DNA from: Methylomonas sp.
GTDB lineage: Bacteria > Pseudomonadota > Gammaproteobacteria > Methylococcales > Methylomonadaceae
DNA: 8,750 nucleotides
NCBI GenBank assembly: GCA_026988195.1
Contig: JALSLS010000396.1
Location: 1-8,750, forward strand
Direction: 5' to 3'
A program made the position numbers and the translations under genes. Shown in pieces: positions 7,002-8,750 of the stretch; positions within the stretch are counted from its first letter, which is position 1; each line of letters begins with the position of its first letter. The notes beneath the pieces were generated by a model that did not search any database, had not been told where the DNA came from, and worked only from the letters and a program-made list of their open reading frames with translations.

Positions 7002-7029
7002 ATAATATCGGTACAATATAAAGTACCAA
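7002..7029 (-). promoter_or_regulatory. Candidate sigma70 promoter of the YtoQ-family gene
   Basis: Read on the minus strand, TTGGTA (7024-7029) is followed after 16 bp by TATTAT (7002-7007). Initiation near 6995 would give a leader of about 27 bases before the ATG at 6968, and it would exclude the upstream TTG start. Confidence 0.5.
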
Positions 7030-7035
7030 TGAATA

Positions 7036-7083
7036 AGAAGTGAGGACTTAATAATTCTCGGAAGTTATTAAGTCCTCACTTCT
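7036..7083. repeat. Perfect 19-bp inverted repeat between divergent genes
   Basis: The arm at 7036-7054 (starting AGAAGTGAGGAC) is the exact reverse complement of 7065-7083, separated by a 10-base loop TTCTCGGAAG. No T tract follows on either strand, so it does not look like an intrinsic terminator. It begins 7 bp upstream of the -35 of the YtoQ-family promoter and ends 28 bp before the DUF1820 ATG, so it could be a shared operator, a leader hairpin of the DUF1820 mRNA, or a small palindromic insertion. Confidence 0.75.
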
Positions 7084-7111
7084 AAGCTATTTTAACTGGG
7101 TGTAGGGTGTA

Positions 7112-7441
7112 ATGTCAGAGAAACATATTTATAAAATTATCTTTATTAATAGAGAACAGGTCTATGAGTTATATGCCAAAAGTGTTTATCAGGGTGATAT
7201 GTACGGGTTTGTCATTGTTGAAGATTTTGTTTTTGGTGAGAAGAGTGCAATTGTAGTTGACCCTAGTGAGGATAAGTTAAGGTCTGAGTTTGAGGGCGTT
7301 AAACGATCGTTTATCCCTATGCATGAGATTGTACGGATCGACCAAGTTGAAAAACGAGGTAGTGCAAAGATTGTCTCATCTGATAAAGCTGTAAAAACAA
7401 CAGGGAGTGTTTCTTCTTTGTACGTCCCAGGTAAAAGCTAA
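7112..7441 (+). CDS. DUF1820 family protein
   Basis: This 109-residue cytoplasmic protein belongs to the conserved gammaproteobacterial DUF1820 family, recognised from the start HIYKIIFINREQVYELYAKSVYQGDMYGFVIVEDFVFGE, the centre IVVDPSEDKLRSEFEGVKRSFIPMHEIVRIDQVEKRGSAKI and the usual length of about 110 residues. The pattern suggests a compact beta-rich domain (about 1-85) with a polar Ser/Thr/Lys-rich tail. No signal peptide or membrane segment is seen. Function is unknown for the family. An AGGGTG (7104-7109) is a poor ribosome-binding site, close to the ATG. The gene is convergent with sspB, with only 4 bp between their stop codons, and the perfect inverted repeat lies just upstream. Confidence 0.88.
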   Translation: MSEKHIYKIIFINREQVYELYAKSVYQGDMYGFVIVEDFVFGEKSAIVVDPSEDKLRSEFEGVKRSFIPMHEIVRIDQVEKRGSAKIVSSDKAVKTTGSVSSLYVPGKS

Positions 7442-7445
7442 GTAA

Positions 7446-7820
7446 CTATTTAACAACTCTTAAATGAGGTTTTTCAGGCTTTTTCAGTTCTTCTTCTGGA
7501 GGGGTATTATATTCTTCTGGGTCAAACATCATGCCTTTACCATTTTCTTTTGCATAAATAGCAAGAACAGCTGAGGTAGGGGTAATGATTTGCATGGGTG
7601 TGCCTGAGAAGCGCGCATTAAATTGAATTTCTTCATTACCTAAAATGAGTCCTTGGATAGCTTCTGGGCGAAGGTTCAATACTATTTTTCCATCGTCAAT
7701 ATAATCTTGAGGCAAGACGGCTTCAGAATTTTCCGCATCAACTAAAAGGTGCGGGGTTAATTGATTATCGATAATCCATTCATAAATTGAACGGATTAAA
7801 TAGGGTTTTAATGAAGTCAT
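7446..7820 (-). CDS. sspB: SspB, ClpXP adaptor for ssrA-tagged proteins
   Basis: This is a 124-residue protein. The core, residues 1-100 (SLKPYLIRSIYEWIIDNQLTPHLLVDA, KIVLNLRP, NEEIQFNARFSGTP, SAVLAIYAKENGKGMMFDPE), closely matches E. coli SspB. This domain binds the ssrA tag added to stalled nascent chains by tmRNA. The last residues, PHLRVVK (118-124), match the ClpX-docking tail. The acidic/proline-rich linker between them is only about 17 residues, much shorter than in the 165-residue E. coli protein. The ATG overlaps the sspA TGA in an ATGA arrangement (7817-7820), so translation is probably coupled to sspA, the usual partner in beta- and gammaproteobacteria. Confidence 0.95.
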   Translation of the reverse strand: MTSLKPYLIRSIYEWIIDNQLTPHLLVDAENSEAVLPQDYIDDGKIVLNLRPEAIQGLILGNEEIQFNARFSGTPMQIITPTSAVLAIYAKENGKGMMFDPEEYNTPPEEELKKPEKPHLRVVK

Positions 7821-8452
7821 TTTTTTTCTGGCGCCATTCGTTTTTCATCTTCGCTTAAGCTTAATTGAAAGGCTTCTCTAGAGAATAAGCGTTCTGCATA
7901 CGCTGCAATTGCAGGGCTAAGAGAGCTTATATCAATACCCAAACTTGGTAAACGCCAGAGTAGTGGAGCCATCGTACAATCAATTAAGGAGTATTCGTCA
8001 CTCATAAAATAAGGCTGAGATTCAAAAACAGGTGTTGCTGCAATAAGACTTTCTTTTAGCATTTTTTTAGCTCGGGCTGATTTTTTTTCGCCAGAGTTTA
8101 AAATTTCATCTAAAAGTTGATACCAGTCTTGATCAATACGTTTAATTAGCATGCGTGAATTGGCACGTGAAACGGGATCCATTTGGTGCAGAGGAGGGTG
8201 CGGAAACCGCTCATCCAAATACTCCATTATGATTCTAGAATCATAAAGAACTAGATTACGCTCAATTAAGGTAGGTGATACGCCTGTCGGATTAAGCTCT
8301 AATAAATCCTCAGGTGGTTTTGATGGGTCAAAAAATTCGATGTCTGCTGTCACCCCTTTTTCATACATAACAAGTCGAGCACAATGACTTAACGCGCATG
8401 TAGAAGTGGTAAAAAGGGTCATTACTGATTTACGAGAAGTGCTATTAGTCAC
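7817..8452 (-). CDS. sspA: SspA, stringent starvation protein A (RNA-polymerase-associated)
   Basis: This is a 211-residue GST-fold protein. An N-terminal thioredoxin-like domain (about 10-88) includes NPTGVSPTLIERNLVLYDSRIIMEYLDERFPHPPL, and the helical C-terminal domain (about 95-205) includes PYFMSDEYSLIDCTMAPLLWRLPSLGI. The PHP motif at 84-86 falls at the same residue numbers as the functional surface pocket of E. coli SspA. SspA binds sigma70 RNA polymerase and alters transcription in starvation and acid stress; it has no glutathione transferase activity. The chosen start is GTG (8450-8452), because the resulting leader (ending RKSVMTLF) matches the length of E. coli SspA (ending KRSVMTLF), and AGGCAG (8459-8464, minus) lies 6 bp upstream. 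An internal ATG at 8422 is the alternative. Cys19 and Cys24 resemble the CxxxxC seen in some other SspA proteins. It is the first gene of an sspA-sspB operon. Confidence 0.95.
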   Translation of the reverse strand: MTNSTSRKSVMTLFTTSTCALSHCARLVMYEKGVTADIEFFDPSKPPEDLLELNPTGVSPTLIERNLVLYDSRIIMEYLDERFPHPPLHQMDPVSRANSRMLIKRIDQDWYQLLDEILNSGEKKSARAKKMLKESLIAATPVFESQPYFMSDEYSLIDCTMAPLLWRLPSLGIDISSLSPAIAAYAERLFSREAFQLSLSEDEKRMAPEKK

Positions 8453-8485
8453 GAAACACTGCCTATTTAGTGGGTTAGAGGCAAA

Positions 8486-8494
8486 ATTATATCA
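8486..8494 (-). promoter_or_regulatory. Extended -10 promoter of sspAB
   Basis: On the minus strand, a consensus TATAAT (8486-8491) is preceded by TGA, giving the extended -10 form TGnTATAAT. No good -35 is seen at the right distance, as expected for extended -10 promoters. Initiation near 8479 would give a leader of about 27 bases before the GTG at 8452. Confidence 0.6.
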
Positions 8495-8608
8495 CGATAC
8501 AATTATGCTTTTGTGGAATTGTTTGGATGAAGAATAGATGAAAGGGTTTTACTTCATAAAAGATGAAGAACTAGTCTATTTTAATAAAGGTCGACTCTTA
8601 GGAGTGTG

Positions 8609-8750
8609 TATACTTCGCGCGGGCACGACTGCGGATTTCTAACCGCTGAGTTTTTGCCAATAGCTGCGGTGCTGAAACAGTTGCGTAGCTTGCTATGCGC
8701 CTGTTTCAGCACCTTGCTATCGACAAAAATCAGCAGCTTATAAATTCCGC
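8609..8750. mobile_element. MITE-like palindromic element, second copy (cut by window edge)
   Basis: These 142 bases match 6359-6500 with five substitutions and no gaps, in the same orientation. The visible part includes the left terminal repeat (TATACTTCG), the central GCTGAAACAG/CTGTTTCAGC hairpin and most of the right arm. About 22 bases containing the right terminal repeat should follow outside the window. It lies 157 bp upstream of the sspA start codon, beyond the sspA promoter, and appears intergenic like the first copy. Confidence 0.8.

Noticed and set aside
6969..7016. TTG start giving a 16-residue N-terminal extension of the YtoQ-family protein
   Set aside because: The family begins at the MSYTIYLSGEI position, and the best promoter would start transcription near 6995, downstream of the TTG.
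7065..7093. Promoter for DUF1820 using TTATTA and TATTTT
   Set aside because: The -35 match is poor and lies inside the perfect inverted repeat; the evidence is too weak to list.

Overview
The window reads as chromosomal core of an AT-rich gammaproteobacterium. The marker genes are PpiD, the SspA-SspB pair and a DUF1820 protein. The tRNA-Val/tRNA-Asp pair just ahead of ppiD is an arrangement known from Pseudomonas-like and related gammaproteobacteria. No single gene fixes the genus. The abundance of palindromic dispersed repeats would fit a methanotroph or thiotroph-type genome, but that is a guess.

Layout. Positions 1-122 hold the 3' end of a tRNA (probably Val) and a complete tRNA-Asp(GTC), closed by a strong intrinsic terminator. 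ppiD (269-2152, +) follows. A REPIN-like pair of inverted G/C-rich palindromes then fills the space between ppiD and a small convergent lipoprotein gene (2366-2785, -). A 196-bp divergent spacer with two inverted repeats separates the lipoprotein from an operon of two overlapping, paralogous dynamin-like GTPase genes (2982-4721 and 4702-6297, +). After them come a hairpin and a 164-bp MITE-like element that is one long imperfect palindrome, then a YtoQ-family gene (6525-6968, -). A perfect 19-bp inverted repeat lies between YtoQ and the divergent DUF1820 gene (7112-7441, +). DUF1820 ends 4 bp from the convergent sspB (7446-7820, -), which is translationally coupled to sspA (7817-8452, -). A second copy of the MITE-like element, 137/142 identical to the first, runs off the right end of the window from 8609. 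The 298 bases from 8453 to 8750 hold only the sspA promoter and this element.

How the genes fit together. PpiD works at the periplasmic face of the inner membrane near the translocon. SspB delivers ssrA-tagged, ribosome-rescued peptides to ClpXP, and SspA is an RNA-polymerase-associated stress regulator, so the flanks are protein-quality-control housekeeping. The GTPase pair is the least understood part. Both proteins share the same unusual G3 region (DxPDFDS) and a downstream VSxE(K/R)YxDxxxW stretch, the second has two predicted membrane segments, and the genes overlap by 20 bp. This suggests a hetero-oligomeric membrane-acting GTPase, as seen for other paired bacterial dynamin-like proteins. 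The second GTPase gene also carries G8 and G9 tracts whose slippage would truncate the protein, so phase variation is possible.
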